DNA from: Cercospora beticola
Lineage: Eukaryota; Ascomycota; Dothideomycetes; Mycosphaerellales; Mycosphaerellaceae
NCBI RefSeq assembly: GCF_033473495.1
Contig: NC_088940.1
Location: 372,001 to 436,000 of the forward strand
Length of the DNA: 64,000 nt
Direction of reading: 5' to 3'
Below are positions 1-10,070 of this stretch, one piece after another (positions within the stretch are counted from its first letter, which is position 1; each line of letters begins with the position of its first letter). The translations under genes were made by a program, and so were the position numbers. Below the pieces are notes generated by a model. That model saw nothing but the letters and a program-made list of their open reading frames with translations, did not search any database and was not told where the DNA came from.

Positions 1-992
1 ACAGTGACATGTTTTTACGTCGTCAAATTGTCGCTCTGTATCCGATACCTTCGAATAGGTAAGTGTATCAGCTTTTCTGGTGCATGGAGACAATTACTGA
101 CATCTTGCAGCGGATAACGCTGATGACTGGTTCTGGCGACTTTCTATGCTCACGATCGTATTTGTAACTGCGCATTACATTAGTAGCGTAGTAGTGTGGG
201 GAGCACAATGCCTACCCGCGGCCAGATACTGGAACCTTTCCATACCAGGAAGGTGCATAGACCTTCAAACCTGGACTTTGTGTATGTTGACCCTCGCGGG
301 CACAGCGTCATCCTTGCTAACAGAGATACAGCGGTCAATGCCGTGAACCTCGCCACAGACGCGGTCGTCCTGATACTCCCTATTCGGCCCATCTGGAAGC
401 TGAGAATGCCTCTCAAGCAGCGTCTTGCCATCCTTAGCATATTCGGGCTCGGCAGCGTGTCGACAGTGGCTGGCTGCTTTCGCTTCCACTACATGTACCA
501 GTTTTACAAGGGTCCAACAGATCTGGGACAGACGACATTGTTGATCGAAGTATGGGCATATATTGAGATCTCACTGGGCATATTCTGCGGATGTGCTCCA
601 TGTAAGCAAATTCTGGCTCTGCGGAATCAGTTGCGTCTGTGCTGACCATGTGCACCACAGCATTCCGGACCTTGTGGACAGCACTACGAGACCGCATTGG
701 AGGAACAGATGCGTGGCAAACGATGAACAGTCACACATCCTCGGAGAACAGTACAGGTACAAGTTATGGACGTTCCGAGAAGAGTAAAGCAGCACAACGT
801 CTAAGTCGTGAGACAAGGTTTGAGATGGTTCAGTGGGGAGGGCAGCCGTCTACCAGCAACAGTGGCCAAGCTGCCAGCTACAGTTCACAGCACAGCATCA
901 TGGAAGCAACGAGAGAAGGGGTACAAGAGGATCACCAATCCGTTTACCGGGAAAGTAATCGGCATAGCAATCACGACAGAATTGGCGCATGA
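1..992 (+). CDS. Fungal rhodopsin-domain (SAT4-like) membrane protein, 3' part
   Basis: The 5' end lies outside the window. Four exons can be joined in one frame: 1-58, 111-281, 332-601 and 661-992. All three introns are GT..AG (GTAAGT, GTATGT, GTAAGC donors), and the second has a GCTAAC branch site just before its acceptor. The 277 residues that remain show the hallmarks of the fungal seven-helix rhodopsin-domain family: a KLSLCIRYLRI helix, a YWN...GRCID loop, an NLATDAVVLILPI helix followed by WKLRMPL, a QRLAILSIFGLGS helix and an IEISLGIFCGCAP helix. After the last helix comes a polar cytoplasmic tail of about 110 residues rich in Ser, Thr and Gln. Family members are integral membrane proteins; some act as G-protein-coupled receptor-like sensors, most are uncharacterised. 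A second family member lies at 38789-40073. The family call is firm; the ligand and role are unknown. Confidence 0.82.
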
Positions 993-1406
993 GCGGTTTA
1001 TGAAATGACACGAGTCGGCATTTAGCGAGCGAGCATATAGCCAGCGGGTTGTTCACAGTCAACCGCAGTTACAATGAGCATATAATGCACACAGAGATGG
1101 TAACAACAGTAACCGTGGATGCCTCTGGATGCAACTACCTCTGAGTGCCACTGCAGGTCGCTAAACCAATCAGCGAAGCTTTTCATGGATCGAGAGCCAA
1201 TCTAGTTAGGCGCTTGCACTCAGAGGTCGTTGCACTCAGCGGTACCCACGGTTACAACACTGTGATGGCTCGGTTACTTCGCAGTGAAAGTTGTTGCCTC
1301 AGGCTTCAAGGCCGTCTGTGCAGATCTTCCACAAAGTTCAACCTCACATGCCAAAAACTTTTGCTCCATCGCCAATTCCACGCGCGCCATCACCACAGCT
1401 TCCAAG
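993..1406. other. Intergenic, upstream of the Tpa1-like gene
   Basis: No coding signal is seen. The 10-mer TTGCACTCAG occurs twice (1213-1222 and 1230-1239), 17 bases apart, within 200 bases of the next start codon. A role as a binding site is only a guess. Confidence 0.4.
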
Positions 1407-3305
1407 ATGAAGCGCAAAGCAGACGATAATGCGACAAAAACCACCAATGGCTCTGCAAAGAAACAAGCGACCGAATCTGGCGGCATCCGAGGCCGCTTTC
1501 GCGAAGGACTCTTCGATCCCGCAACTGTGAAATCCTACGCCGACGACTATGCCAAGTCCGGACCATATTTACACACTGTCGTATCTGAACTCATGAACGA
1601 TGACCTCCTCCGTTCCGTACGAAGTGAGATCACAGAGAGCATCCATTTCACACCCAAGGAAACAGACATTTACAAGATCCACCAATCCGGAGATTTGGCG
1701 AACCTGGATGGCCTACCTGCCTCAGCATTGGAGAAATTACCTTCATTGTTGAAGTTACGAGATGCGCTGTATGGAGAAGATTTCCGGAAATGGGTCTCCC
1801 AAGTCTCTGGAGCTGGACCACTTTCGGGAAAGAAGACTGATATGGCAGTGAATGTCTATGTTCCGGGATGTCATTTGCTTTGTCATGACGATGTAATTGG
1901 CACAAGACGTGTCAGTTATATCTTGTACTTGACGGATCCGGATAAGCCTTGGAAAGCTGTTTGGGGTGGAGCGCTGAGGCTTTATCCTACTGATGAGGTG
2001 AAGGGTGAGGATGGGAAGAAGTATAAGTTGCCAAGGGCAAAGTGGAGTAAGGTCATTCCTCCGGCATGGAATCAACTTTCGTTCTTCACTGTGCAGCCTG
2101 GGGAGAGTTTTCACGATGTGGAGGAGGTGTACAAGCGGGTGGAAGGGGAGAGTGAAGATGATGGTGGGAGAGTGCGAATGGCGATCAGTGGGTGGTTCCA
2201 TATTCCGCAAGAGGGAGAAGAAGGGTTTGAGCCGGGACTGGAGGAGAAACTGGCAGAAAGGAGTTCCTTGCAGCAGTTGCAAGGCAAAGCTGATCAGTTT
2301 GACGAGCCTCAGCATCAATGGGCGTCATTGGAGGAAGCGGATGCGAAGGACGATGAAGATGCTGAACCGGAGCTGACCGAAGAAGATTTGGCTTTCTTGA
2401 TCAAGTTCATGACACCAAACTACCTCACACCGGACACTGTCGAGGAGCTGAACGAGTTGTTCACGGAAGAGTGTCTGCTTCAGCTCACAAATTTCTTGAG
2501 CGACAAGTTTTCAAAGAAGCTCAAAGAATCGCTGGAGAGTGGTCAAGCAGATGAGTTGACCTGGGCGACATCACGACCACCGCACAAGCATCGATACCAG
2601 TATCTGCAAGCACAGTCGCAGAATCTGGAGAGCAACGGCACAGAAATGTCGCCTCTGCAGCAAGTCCTTGACGAACTTCTTCCAAGCTCCGCGTTCCAAA
2701 AATGGCTGGCACTAGTCACAGGCTCTAAGCCAAAGCGCGCATCTGTGCTGGCCAGAAGATTCCGCAAGAGTCTCGACTACCAGCTTGCACAAGGCTATGG
2801 AGGCGATGAGCCGCAACTCGAATACACGTTGTGTGTCACGCCAACTTCCGGCTGGGGCGCAGAGGAAGAAGGCCCGGAGCAGGAAAACGGCGACAGCAGC
2901 AAGACGAAAAAGGAGAAGACTGAAGCAGAGGAAGAAGACAACGTCGGAGGCTACGAGCTCTACATGGCCGGCGAAGACGACGGCGATGACAACGAAGACG
3001 GAGGGTCCGATGATGGGGTCACTATCCCGCCGAGTGTGCAATCCGCCACAGGCGCCGGCCAACGTCGCTCGGCCAAAAAGAAGAAAGCGGATCCTGCTGT
3101 CTACCAAGCCGCAGGGGACGACGAAGACGATGGCATCTTGTTCAGCAACCCTGCGGGCTGGAATACGATGAGCATCGTGCTTCGTGATAAAGGAACGTTG
3201 AAGTTCGTTAAGTATGTCTCGCAGGCTGCGCCTGGAGATCGTTTTGACTTCACTGGATGTGTTGAGATAGAGCCTACTGAGGACGATGAGGATGACGAAG
3301 AGTAG
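1407..3305 (+). CDS. TPA1: Tpa1/Ofd1-type prolyl hydroxylase (2-oxoglutarate/Fe(II) dioxygenase)
   Basis: This single-exon gene encodes 632 residues. The family hydroxylates a proline of ribosomal protein uS12 (Rps23), and in fission yeast Ofd1 also controls oxygen-dependent SREBP turnover. The catalytic N-terminal half carries the iron ligands His160 and Asp162 (CHDD), His236 (SFHDV) and a 2-oxoglutarate-binding Arg near 257 (RVRMAISGW), all intact. A second, non-catalytic double-stranded beta-helix half runs from about 350 to the end and is interrupted by an acidic Glu/Asp/Lys linker at about 490-600. The N-terminus has a basic KRK patch that may be a nuclear signal. The start at 1407 is preferred over an in-frame ATG at 1284 because the extra 41 residues lack family similarity and the protein normally starts just before this basic stretch. 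The length fits Tpa1 orthologues (about 640). Confidence 0.93.
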   Translation: MKRKADDNATKTTNGSAKKQATESGGIRGRFREGLFDPATVKSYADDYAKSGPYLHTVVSELMNDDLLRSVRSEITESIHFTPKETDIYKIHQSGDLANLDGLPASALEKLPSLLKLRDALYGEDFRKWVSQVSGAGPLSGKKTDMAVNVYVPGCHLLCHDDVIGTRRVSYILYLTDPDKPWKAVWGGALRLYPTDEVKGEDGKKYKLPRAKWSKVIPPAWNQLSFFTVQPGESFHDVEEVYKRVEGESEDDGGRVRMAISGWFHIPQEGEEGFEPGLEEKLAERSSLQQLQGKADQFDEPQHQWASLEEADAKDDEDAEPELTEEDLAFLIKFMTPNYLTPDTVEELNELFTEECLLQLTNFLSDKFSKKLKESLESGQADELTWATSRPPHKHRYQYLQAQSQNLESNGTEMSPLQQVLDELLPSSAFQKWLALVTGSKPKRASVLARRFRKSLDYQLAQGYGGDEPQLEYTLCVTPTSGWGAEEEGPEQENGDSSKTKKEKTEAEEEDNVGGYELYMAGEDDGDDNEDGGSDDGVTIPPSVQSATGAGQRRSAKKKKADPAVYQAAGDDEDDGILFSNPAGWNTMSIVLRDKGTLKFVKYVSQAAPGDRFDFTGCVEIEPTEDDEDDEE

Positions 3306-3809
3306 GCATAGAACATGACTAAAAGAGTGCTGGAAGAATTTTCGATGGGCGTATGGACCGGGATAGAGGGAAAAGTCTCTTGTACAAGTAGATTCGGATA
3401 CTACACTAACGACTTAGGCGCACGGTCTTGCAATACCGCACGCCCGCCGCCACGAGCGATGTGAATGTCTGTCAGCGAGAACACCAATCACCGCTGTGCG
3501 TGACGTACTGGGCACGAAGAGCGATGCCCTATTGTTCCGGAGAGATTCACGAGGGAGCACAATGCATCGTTCTTTGTGGGCGTCACGCCTCTTCACTGTC
3601 TCTTTCAGGCTCTCCGGTGGCTTTATGAGTCTCGACAATGCATTCTATTCTCTCCCCTTCAAACTCCTCCATCCTACAATCTAAACTCTCTACTCAGAGC
3701 TCTCGACCCTCAATACAGCTGCTCGATCACCAAACAAAATCACCAGATCCGGAGCAAACTAATCGGTCCAAAAGCCAACTCCTCGAACTCCAACCCTTCC
3801 AACGGAATC
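3306..3809. other. Intergenic, promoter and leader of the next gene
   Basis: No gene is seen. The stretch 3638-3700 is pyrimidine-rich (CTCTCCCCTTC, CTCCTCCATCC), typical of a fungal promoter or transcription start just upstream of an ATG. Confidence 0.4.
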
Positions 3810-4367
3810 ATGTCTTCACGCAGCTCGATGCAGTACGACGACTTCCTCGACACCGACATCCCCTACAACGAAATCCCACCAGAGTATCTCCCTTCCTCCA
3901 GTCCCCCAACTAACCCCGATGCAGGCCATCAACTCCAGCAAGCCTTCACTGAAGCTATCCGGCGCGCCGCACGTCCTGAATACACCTCCTCTGACATCTC
4001 CAGAGCAGTCGAAGTCGCACACAACATCAGACTCGCTATCGAACAAGCTGCCGCAACCCACGAAACATTGTTCAATCGCTACAAGAAGCTTCCTCAGGCC
4101 GTAAATGATGCAGACACAGATGTGTTCACAGCCGAATTCCGTCAAGACGAATGCCATGCGTACTTCGAGTCAGAAGGTCATCGTCGATTCTCTGCTCTGC
4201 TCGAGAGAGTGCTTGACGTAGATCGGATGTTGGAGAATGGCAGGTATAAGGATGCCTTTGAGCGTGCGTGTACGTTTGAGGGAGAGATTGAGTCGGTGTA
4301 TCGCTTCAACGAGGAGCTGGAGAGAGTTGTGGCCGGTCTTGAGGAGAGGGCGGAGAGGTACAGATAA
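3810..4367 (+). CDS. Hypothetical helical protein, 185 aa
   Basis: The gene is a single exon. I do not recognise the family. The first 40 residues are disordered and rich in Ser and Pro, with YDDFLDTDIPYNEIPPEYLP near the start. The rest, about 40-185, looks entirely alpha-helical, with two amphipathic stretches (AVEVAHNIRLAIEQAA and RFNEELERVVAGLEERAERY) that could form coiled coils. No signal peptide, membrane helix or metal motif is visible. The start at 3810 is chosen because it follows the pyrimidine-rich leader and begins with MSSRSS; a downstream Met at 3828 is the alternative. Base composition and codon use resemble the neighbours, so the gene looks native. Confidence 0.7.
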   Translation: MSSRSSMQYDDFLDTDIPYNEIPPEYLPSSSPPTNPDAGHQLQQAFTEAIRRAARPEYTSSDISRAVEVAHNIRLAIEQAAATHETLFNRYKKLPQAVNDADTDVFTAEFRQDECHAYFESEGHRRFSALLERVLDVDRMLENGRYKDAFERACTFEGEIESVYRFNEELERVVAGLEERAERYR

Positions 4368-5776
4368 GTTTGAACGTTGGACATTCTGAGCGCAGGAGAT
4401 GTTGTCTTAGGCTGAGTGTGTTTCAGAACATCGCGAGCATAGCAAAAACGTTCTGCTAGTGAGAGAACTTTCATGATGCATATATCATTGATAAGCGGTA
4501 TCTTTTGCTTGGTCTCGGCACCGAATTGTTTTTCACTGACGGCGTCGTTAGTGAAAGTGGTGACGTTAAGATCTAAAAGTGGAACATGATTGACGGCCCG
4601 GGATAAATTTGACAGATTGTAACCATTGCGAAAGATAATATTGGTGCTTCTGAACGACGAAATCAGATTCTGTTTTGTTAGTAGGATCGAGTACTGTCAC
4701 TCGTACCCCTCGCATTCTCGCTGACCTGGCGTGACAGGTGTATCCCAGTACTACGGGGACAGGAGAGAAAGCTCCACTTTGCTTCGGTTGAGCTTGTTTA
4801 TTCCAATTCAACCAGACTCACTGTACGCATTCTTGCTGCCGCAATGTTTGGTGAAATTGTCTTGTAAAACCATAAATGGGCCAGCACATTATGCTCCTAA
4901 CAGCGCTCGTAACATTGACACTCCCGGTAAGCAGGTTCTATTAGTTTCGTCTGCCCTTGGTATATTGCTGACAGCATTCAGTCAGGGACGCTCGCCCAGC
5001 TGCCAGTTGAAGGAGGTTGCACACAGCAAAAGTGTGATGCGGCCTGCGTATCCAAGACCGATAGTACCAGTTCTTCCGTGAGACGCCCAAGACATCTAGT
5101 CGCTGACGCAGGCGAAGCTTTTGTCCCTAGGCACAGGTGGTGCACCAGACTCCTTCATCAATGCGTTGAGAATCTGTTACCACAGCTACTATAGTGCTGC
5201 ATGTGTTCCAGGTGGCTGGACCTGCGATATAAGTCGGTTATTGCCGACAATGCATCTCAGCCACTACTGACACTTTACCCCTGCCATCCCGACAACCAGC
5301 AGACAGCCCACGACTTCGCTCAATGCGTTATTTTGAATGCCAAAAAGAGCAAGACTGGTAGAAACTGGGGAGCTTCTGGAGTGGCGAATGCTGCAGTGAT
5401 TCGCGGGATTCGAGAGCTTGGAGTTGCAACAATGGATGTGAAGATGGGAAAGTGCCGTGTCCGTGGTGGAAAGAGGAGAACATTCCAGAGGCGCTGTCGA
5501 GTTACTGCTCGTGACTGGAGCGACTTGGGTAAGACACGAAGTCGAGTTGTGGTCTCGTTCTCATCGATGCTGCTCTTCGGGCGAAGCTGGCTCACTTGCT
5601 CACCAGTACGACGCAGGCGCCGTTTGATGCCAAGCTTGCCGTTTGTGACTTCACTTGGCCTGCATAAGGCTCCACCCTGCGCGGCTGTCCAGCCAAGTCC
5701 GCGCGCAAACATCGTCGCATTGCTCTACTCACGCATTTCAACTCTCTGGCACTACCAGAACAGTGGATCGAGGGAT
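4368..5776. other. Intergenic region of 1.4 kb with no supported gene
   Basis: Open frames exist on both strands (for example 5201-5854 on plus and 5320-5712 on minus), but they overlap one another, lack recognisable domains and have no codon bias. The plus frame runs into the first BTB exon only by chance continuity, since the BTB start at 5777 lies inside it. No repeat or tRNA is seen. Confidence 0.4.
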
Positions 5777-6680
5777 ATGGTTGAGTCGATTGGTGCCACA
5801 CCTGGCGAGATACCTGTCGCCTGCAAGCCCATGGTCAACAGAGTCATGCAGTGAGTGACTGTTCGCCGAGCAGCTCTTCCGATCTGAGCTAATTCCGCCG
5901 GACAGGCTCTTCCAATCAGCCAAGTACAGTGATCTCAAGGTCACCTGCAACGACTTCACCTGGGACGTCCATCGCGCAATTGTGTGCCCAGCAGCCGAAT
6001 ACTTCAGATCACGCTGCGAATACACGCCCGTAACTGATTCCGACCAGTGGTAACTTGCACGGGAGGTGCTAATGGTGACCCAGGTCGGGCAGCTCGATAC
6101 AATCAAGCTTCTAGATGACAACGTCAAAATAGTATACGCGATGTTCCAGTACATTTACACCGCCGACTACAACGACGACTTTGCGCCCGAGATTCCACCC
6201 GTTCTGTTCAATGTCCACGTTCATAACATGGGGAGCAAATATGGGGTTCTCCATCTCTGCAAGCTCGCTGAAGCAAAGTTCACAAAAGTCGCCATGAAAG
6301 AGTGGGAGTCAGAGGATTTTGTGAAGGCCATAGCCGAGATGTACACGACAGAGCCAGAGTCGAAACAAGTTCTTCAGAAGACAGCAGCCAAAATCGTGGC
6401 TAGGCGGGCCAAACTTCTGCTCAAGGCCGAAGACTCCATGTTCGCCGAGCTCTCGAGGGAGATAGGCCTTTTTGCTCACGACGTCGCTATGCAACTTATG
6501 GGCACAACTTTTCCGGAGCGGGACAACGAGCTTCGTTATGAGTGCCCGAGCTGCAAGAAGACTTTTGTTCGGGAGAAGCTTCCCGCGCACGGCAAGGATT
6601 CGGGAGAGGTTTACGGCTGGTGTCCGTTTGGTTGCGGCCATGACTACGTCGAGAACTTCAACGTGGTCGACGAATATTGA
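5777..6680 (+). CDS. BTB/POZ domain protein A with C-terminal Cys-rich motif
   Basis: Three exons (5777-5850, 5906-6029, 6084-6680) give 264 residues. BTB/POZ domains mediate dimerisation and often recruit substrates to Cullin-3 ubiquitin ligases; fungal short BTB proteins are mostly uncharacterised. The domain starts in exon 2 with YSDLKVTCNDFTWDVHR and continues in exon 3 with FQYIYTADY and the helix HNMGSKYGVLHLCKLAEAKF. The C-terminus carries a putative zinc site, CPSC at about 220 and CPFGC about 30 residues later. The donor at 6030 is chosen because it gives a phase-0 join that aligns gap-free with the tandem paralogue at 7178-8360. A competing donor at 6050 would shift the frame. Exon 2 is exactly 124 nt in both paralogues, which supports both models. 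Confidence 0.82.
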
Positions 6681-7177
6681 GATGTCCCCAACTATCTCCT
6701 ACGACAGGCTATCATTTTGATCAGTGGGGCGGCCAGCGACTCGCGAAGCATGTCGTAGACATCATTAACGTGCCCGAGCCAACTGAGCATCGATTATGTT
6801 GTGCTATTGTCCAGGTCTGCTTCAATGGGAGGCAACCTGGGTTACGAGGAAGCAGAGAAGGCGCAGAGTACCACTGTGGCATAGCCATGCTTGAACTCCA
6901 GCGCAGTGCACCAGAACGACACAAGCATTGCAATACAATGGTTGAACGACGGGTGTCTGCGCTTTCAGGTAACGTAGAGTGAATGGCATGCATTCACTTC
7001 CGGCCTTCATTGGTTCTTTATCAACTGCTCTGCGAAGTCACTCGTCCTTTCGTTCACCTGTTTCGCACAAGGTCCCAATCTGTTGTCTGTTTGACAAACC
7101 TAGCACCGGCAAGCTTGTTCATTCCTCCATTTGATTCCCATTCCACCACCTGCAAAAGCTCGACGGCGAGCCACAAC
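6681..7177. other. Intergenic between tandem BTB genes
   Basis: This is the downstream region of BTB gene A and the promoter of BTB gene B. Short open frames are present on both strands with no domain or conserved pattern. No repeat is seen. Confidence 0.4.
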
Positions 7178-8360
7178 ATGGCGGACTCGATCCGGCCAGG
7201 TGAGGTGCCTACTGACTACCAGCCGTTGCACGACAATATTCAACAGTAGGTCGTCCCTTTGCGCGCGCATTCTCTGTCGATCTACTAACGATGACCGTCC
7301 AGACTCTTCGCTTCGAGCGAATATAGCGATCTGAAGATCGTCTGCGAAGGCAAAATCTGGAACGTCCATCGCAACATCGTTTGCACAGCGTGTCCGTTTT
7401 TCAAACTACGCTGCCAGAACTTCCAGGTACTAAGCAGCAGTCCCTTCTTGGCTCGCGTGTTCGCCTCGGACTAATTGTCGCTCACAGGATGTCCGCACCG
7501 CGGTCATCGACCTCTCACACGATCGGAAATCTGCCGTGCAGGCACTCCTAAGTTATATCTATACAGCCGATTACAAGACCGACGACTCGATGGGCTCCGA
7601 CGCGATGGTGTTTCAAGTTCGAGTCCACACCATCGCCAACAAATACGGTCTTTCGAAGCTTTCAGCTCTCGCGGAGTCCAAGTTCCTCTCGATAGCCAAG
7701 GGCAGCTGGGCCAGCAGCGGTTTCGCTACAGCGATCGAAGAAATGTATACCGTCACACCAGGAACCAAGAAAGAATTGCAATATATTGCTATCAAGATCG
7801 CCGTTGAATATGCAGATATTCTGCTTGGGGACGAGTGGTCCTCGTTTGCTAGACTGTCTCGTCGACTGCCAGCCTTCGCGTTTGACTTGTCCAGGGAGCT
7901 TATGGCCCGAAAAGCGAAGAAGACCGAGAGTGCTGAGAAGAAGACTACCGAGAAGCACGAGAAGAGGACCGAGAAGAAGCCCAAGAGTACTGAAGCGAGG
8001 ACCGAGGACTATTTCAACAGTACTGAGATGAAGACCAAAAACAAGTCCAGGAGTACTGAGAGTCCTGAGAGTGCTGAGAAGGAGATCAACGAGAAGCACG
8101 AGAAGAGAACTGAGAAGAAGCCCGAGAGTACCAAGGCGAGGACCGAGGACTATTTCAACAGTACTCAGACGAACACAGAAGACAAGTCCGGGAGTTCTGA
8201 GTCCCGATCGAAGAAGCCCGAGAGTCCTGTAAAGAAGGCGTCGAGTGGTCGGAGATGCTCCAAATGCGGTTCTTCTAATCTTTACAGAGTCCGCAAGTCG
8301 CTGTTCCAGCGTGCCGGGATCTGGTGCAAGTCCTGTGGCAGATTTCGCTCTCGAGACTGA
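7178..8360 (+). CDS. BTB/POZ domain protein B with charged repeat tail and zinc ribbon
   Basis: Three exons (7178-7245, 7303-7426, 7488-8360) give 354 residues. Intron 1 has a TACTAAC branch site. The BTB core matches gene A segment by segment: YSDLKIVCEGKIWNVHR, SYIYTADY, HTIANKYGLSKLSALAESKF. From about residue 190 the proteins differ. Gene B has a Lys/Glu/Thr/Ser-rich tail of about 110 residues containing two copies of a 47-residue unit (see the repeat entry), then a compact zinc-ribbon-like end, CSKCGSSNLYRVRK followed by WCKSCGRF. The tail is probably disordered and highly charged. The family suggests dimerisation and possible Cullin-3 adaptor use, but no substrate can be inferred. Shared intron positions with gene A show an origin by tandem duplication. 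Confidence 0.85.
7929..8204 (+). repeat. Two imperfect 141-bp tandem units inside BTB gene B
   Basis: The unit begins GAGTGCTGAGAAG and recurs with a 141-bp (47-codon) period at 7929 and 8070. Each copy encodes a version of the sequence SAEK, EKHEKRTEKKP, ARTEDYFNST. The second copy is slightly shorter at its end. The units keep the frame, so copy number could change without breaking the gene. BTB gene A has no such segment. Confidence 0.8.
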
Positions 8361-8910
8361 ATCAAAAGTGGTAGAGGCGTATTGGTCGAAGGATGAATGG
8401 CTTGTATCGAGCTGAAGGCGGCCGCCGAGCGCATAGTACAGCCTGGAGAAGAGGCTGTGAATCCATCACGAACTTCAAGGTCAGCACAGAGGCTGCTCAG
8501 AGCGAAGACTTGGGCATTTGAAAGGATAGCTTGGCGCGTCCATCGTTTCGAGGTCTGCCTAAATCGGGTTTCTCCAGGTCTGCGAATAATTCAGGTGAAG
8601 CACTCATGAGAGCAGAGCAACTGCAAGGATGGAAGGTCAACGCTTGTAGTCTCAAAGCCGTTGCAAGCCGCGTACCTGCATCTTCACTTCAAGCAAGCGC
8701 GGAATCACGCCGCGTGCATTAGCTCCTCAAGCTCCCCAAGTTCCGTCATTGTACAACACCTCTCCGCACACGAGGAGTTCCAAGTACATGTACCATGCTC
8801 GTTCATAGCTCATAATTAGAAAGCTCGTGAACCTCAAACGTTCTCATATCCATTGCTGGTAGTCGTTCATTCTGCAGGCCCCAAACTCCGAACAAAAACC
8901 TCCACCCAAA
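8361..8910. other. Intergenic between BTB gene B and the isomerase
   Basis: No coding exon is recognised. A 70-codon frame at 8397-8609 has no domain or codon bias. The last 60 bases before 8911 are C/A-rich (CAAAAACCTCCACCCAAA), a usual fungal leader. Confidence 0.4.
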
Positions 8911-9621
8911 ATGTCCGACCCCAAAATCACCCATCCCTTCACAGGCACCTTAACACTGTACACCTACTTCCGCAGCTCCTGCTCCTGCCGCGTTCGCACA
9001 GCCTGCCACTTGAAGAATGTTCCTCTCAAATTCAAATACATCAGCCTCCTCAGCGCCGAGCAAACCAGCCCACCATACTCGTCAGAAATCAATCCGAACG
9101 GAACAGTACCAACCCTCCTAATCCATTCCTCCTCAGGTGAACTCCTCGGAAAAATAACCCAATCCATTTCAATCCTCGAATTCCTCGAAGAAACATTCCC
9201 TTCGCCAGACTTCCCAGCTCTGCTCCCACCACCATCCCAATGGCTTCAACGCGCAAAAGTCCGAGATCTCATCGCTTTAGTAGCATGTGATATGCAACCT
9301 CCCACGAACCTCCGGATACTGAAACAAGTCAATCCGTTAGGCATAACGAATCAAGCGTGGTTCGCTGCAAATATGGCGAAGCCGCTTGCAGCGTACGAGG
9401 AGATTCTGGTCCAGACGGCGGGGACATACTCGGTTGGAGATGAGATTTCTTTGGCGGATGTTTGTCTTGCGCCAGCGATTGAGAATGCGGTGAGGTGGGA
9501 GGTGGATTTGTCGAGTTATCCGAATGTTGTGAGGGTTTTTGAGAATTTGAGGAGGGTGGACGCGTTTGTGAAGGGGGATTGGAGGCATCAGGAGGATACG
9601 CCGGAGGGGTTGAGAGGGTGA
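8911..9621 (+). CDS. maiA: Maleylacetoacetate isomerase (zeta-class GST)
   Basis: This single exon encodes 236 residues, close to the usual 220-230. The enzyme uses glutathione to isomerise maleylacetoacetate to fumarylacetoacetate, the penultimate step of phenylalanine and tyrosine breakdown, in the cytosol. The thioredoxin-fold half shows the zeta-class active-site segment as SSCSCRVRTACH (about residues 21-32), where the usual motif is SSCSxRVR; the Ser and Cys are intact. It is followed by NPNGTVPTLLI and SISILEFLEETFP, the glutathione-binding loop and helix. The C-terminal helical half holds DEISLADVCLAPAIENA. The residue after the second Ser is Cys rather than the common Trp. The other genes of tyrosine catabolism are not in this window. 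Confidence 0.9.
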   Translation: MSDPKITHPFTGTLTLYTYFRSSCSCRVRTACHLKNVPLKFKYISLLSAEQTSPPYSSEINPNGTVPTLLIHSSSGELLGKITQSISILEFLEETFPSPDFPALLPPPSQWLQRAKVRDLIALVACDMQPPTNLRILKQVNPLGITNQAWFAANMAKPLAAYEEILVQTAGTYSVGDEISLADVCLAPAIENAVRWEVDLSSYPNVVRVFENLRRVDAFVKGDWRHQEDTPEGLRG

Positions 9622-10070
9622 AGGGTACGGCGTTCGGGGTCGGCGCTGCGAGGTGTTTGGGTGGTGTTCGCAATGGCAAAAGTATCGACTTCGAAGAAGA
9701 GTTCTAGCATGGCCACAATAAGACGTCAGGATGTCCATCCTTCTGTCGACCGTTCGCGGTGAAGAGCATCTTCTTTTAGCAGGCCGTGGCAACGAACGGC
9801 CAGGCGCAGATTGGAGAAAGCACATCTTTTGCCGACCATTGCCATACACTTGATGTACGTGACGCACTCTGATGCGCCCCCAAGATTTCCGAAATCATAG
9901 TATATCGGCATATCCACAAGGCACTATCCTCGATCGAGGTCTCGGCAAAGCTGAGTGTAAGTGAGCCCAACAGTCGTAAGAAATCGTCTCAGGACACCAG
10001 GCTTGTCATTCGTGCAATCAACACGCGCTCAACGCAGCAATTGTGCAAATTCAAATCGTCTCAATCGTCA
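9622..10070. other. Intergenic, convergent region
   Basis: This lies between the 3' ends of the plus-strand isomerase and the minus-strand gene at 10071. No gene, repeat or RNA is seen. Confidence 0.4.

Noticed and set aside
2712..3107. Minus-strand frame of 131 codons within the Tpa1-like gene
   Set aside because: It is antisense to the acidic linker of a clear dioxygenase; its Val/Leu-rich translation is a shadow of GAA/GAC codons.
5201..5776. Open plus-strand frame leading into BTB gene A as an N-terminal extension
   Set aside because: The 192 extra residues have no BTB similarity, and the paralogue begins at the same place as the Met at 5777.
6050..6055. Alternative splice donor (GTAACT) in BTB gene A
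   Set aside because: It gives a phase-2 end that would shift exon 3 out of frame, whereas the donor at 6030 matches the paralogue exactly.
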